A stretch of DNA of 64,000 bases from Trichostrongylus colubriformis (taxonomy: Eukaryota; Nematoda; Chromadorea; Rhabditida; Trichostrongylidae), in contig OZ022256.1 of the NCBI GenBank assembly GCA_963978905.1, forward strand, positions 51,880,001 to 51,944,000, in the 5' to 3' direction. The notes below the pieces were generated by a model. It worked only from the letters and a program-made list of their open reading frames with translations, was not told where the DNA came from and did no database searches. Made by a program: the position numbers and the translations under genes. Below, one piece after another: positions 63,537-64,000 of the stretch (its first letter is position 1; every line of letters starts with the position of its first letter).

Positions 63537-64000
63537 AGGAGCTCCTTCGTTCTCTTACTCGGCTTAAGCAAGGATATACGACTGCGGTGAAGACTGATCC
63601 TTCAGAGATCTTTCAGAAGTGCTTAGGTGCGCAACTTTTTGTGAAATACCTTCAAAATACCCTCTCCCCAATTCCAATGGCGCCCTATTAACGATACAGC
63701 TCATCCTAAAAATCCTGAAAAATCTTGAGGGTTATTTGGGCATATTTGGGATATAAATAGTGAGGCAAATTTAGCGTATGATGTCCATACACAGAGTTAC
63801 GTGAACTTGTCTGTGGCACGGCAATTTGATTCCACAGTAGAAGGGAGGGACATCAATTGCACTAGCTGGATTTAGACAATGCAAAAGACCTTGAAATAGG
63901 TCTGTTCTTCATTTTCATTTTCAAGCTTCTGCGTCCCACCACTCATGAACCTTCAACACAGAGAGATCCAGGTGTTGCTTTGGATAATCGTAGCTCGTAG
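63537..64000. other. Window edge, no gene seen
   Basis: Upstream of the candidate secreted-protein start on the minus strand. A plus-strand open frame of 62 codons (63503-63691) overlaps the signal-peptide exon on the opposite strand and is taken as a shadow. Confidence 0.4.

Overview
This is nuclear DNA of a nematode, most likely a strongylid (hookworm-type) parasite. The genes have many small exons, T-rich TTTCAG acceptors and GT donors. They encode a metazoan glutamate transporter. Introns range from about 40 bp to 9.7 kb, and the introns and spacers are packed with short inverted-repeat DNA elements, including a mariner-type one. The genus is an inference; no ribosomal or mitochondrial marker is present. 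I joined all gene models by hand from splice signals and reading phase.

Layout. (1) At 1.7-7.98 kb there is a divergent pair of unrecognised genes: a 7-exon gene on the minus strand (5905 to 1682, 325 aa) and a 3-exon gene on the plus strand (6978-7976, 102 aa). Short GC-rich inverted-repeat elements lie in and near the first. (2) From 8 to 23.7 kb is a long stretch without a confident gene. It has a diverged tandem duplication at 8.5-8.9 kb, a T/G-rich plus strand at about 9.6-20 kb, and a fragment of a dispersed inverted-repeat element near 22.1 kb. (3) From 25.8 to 46.6 kb a 17-exon plus-strand gene encodes a roughly 719-residue protein: a Pro/Gln/Tyr-rich N-terminus, a long charged coiled coil and Ser/Pro-rich basic tails. 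It looks like a cytoskeletal or centrosomal scaffold, with a tentative CCDC66-type resemblance. Two upstream exons near 23.7-24.0 kb may belong to it. Its introns hold a fold-back mariner (25.9-26.6 kb) and a cluster of related inverted-repeat elements (35.3-37.7 kb). (4) 46.6-51.8 kb is intergenic with several inverted-repeat elements. (5) From 51.86 to 60.72 kb a complete 14-exon plus-strand gene encodes a 559-residue excitatory amino acid (glutamate) transporter of the SLC1/EAAT (nematode GLT) family. This is the firmest call. (6) From 60.7 kb to the end are inverted-repeat elements and a candidate small secreted-protein gene on the minus strand (63249-63536).

The genes do not form an evident pathway. 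The most interesting points are unusual residues in the transporter (Thr replacing Asn in the NMDGT motif, and a shortened HP2 hairpin), a GC-AG intron in the same gene, and the density and nesting of short inverted-repeat elements inside the introns of expressed-looking genes.
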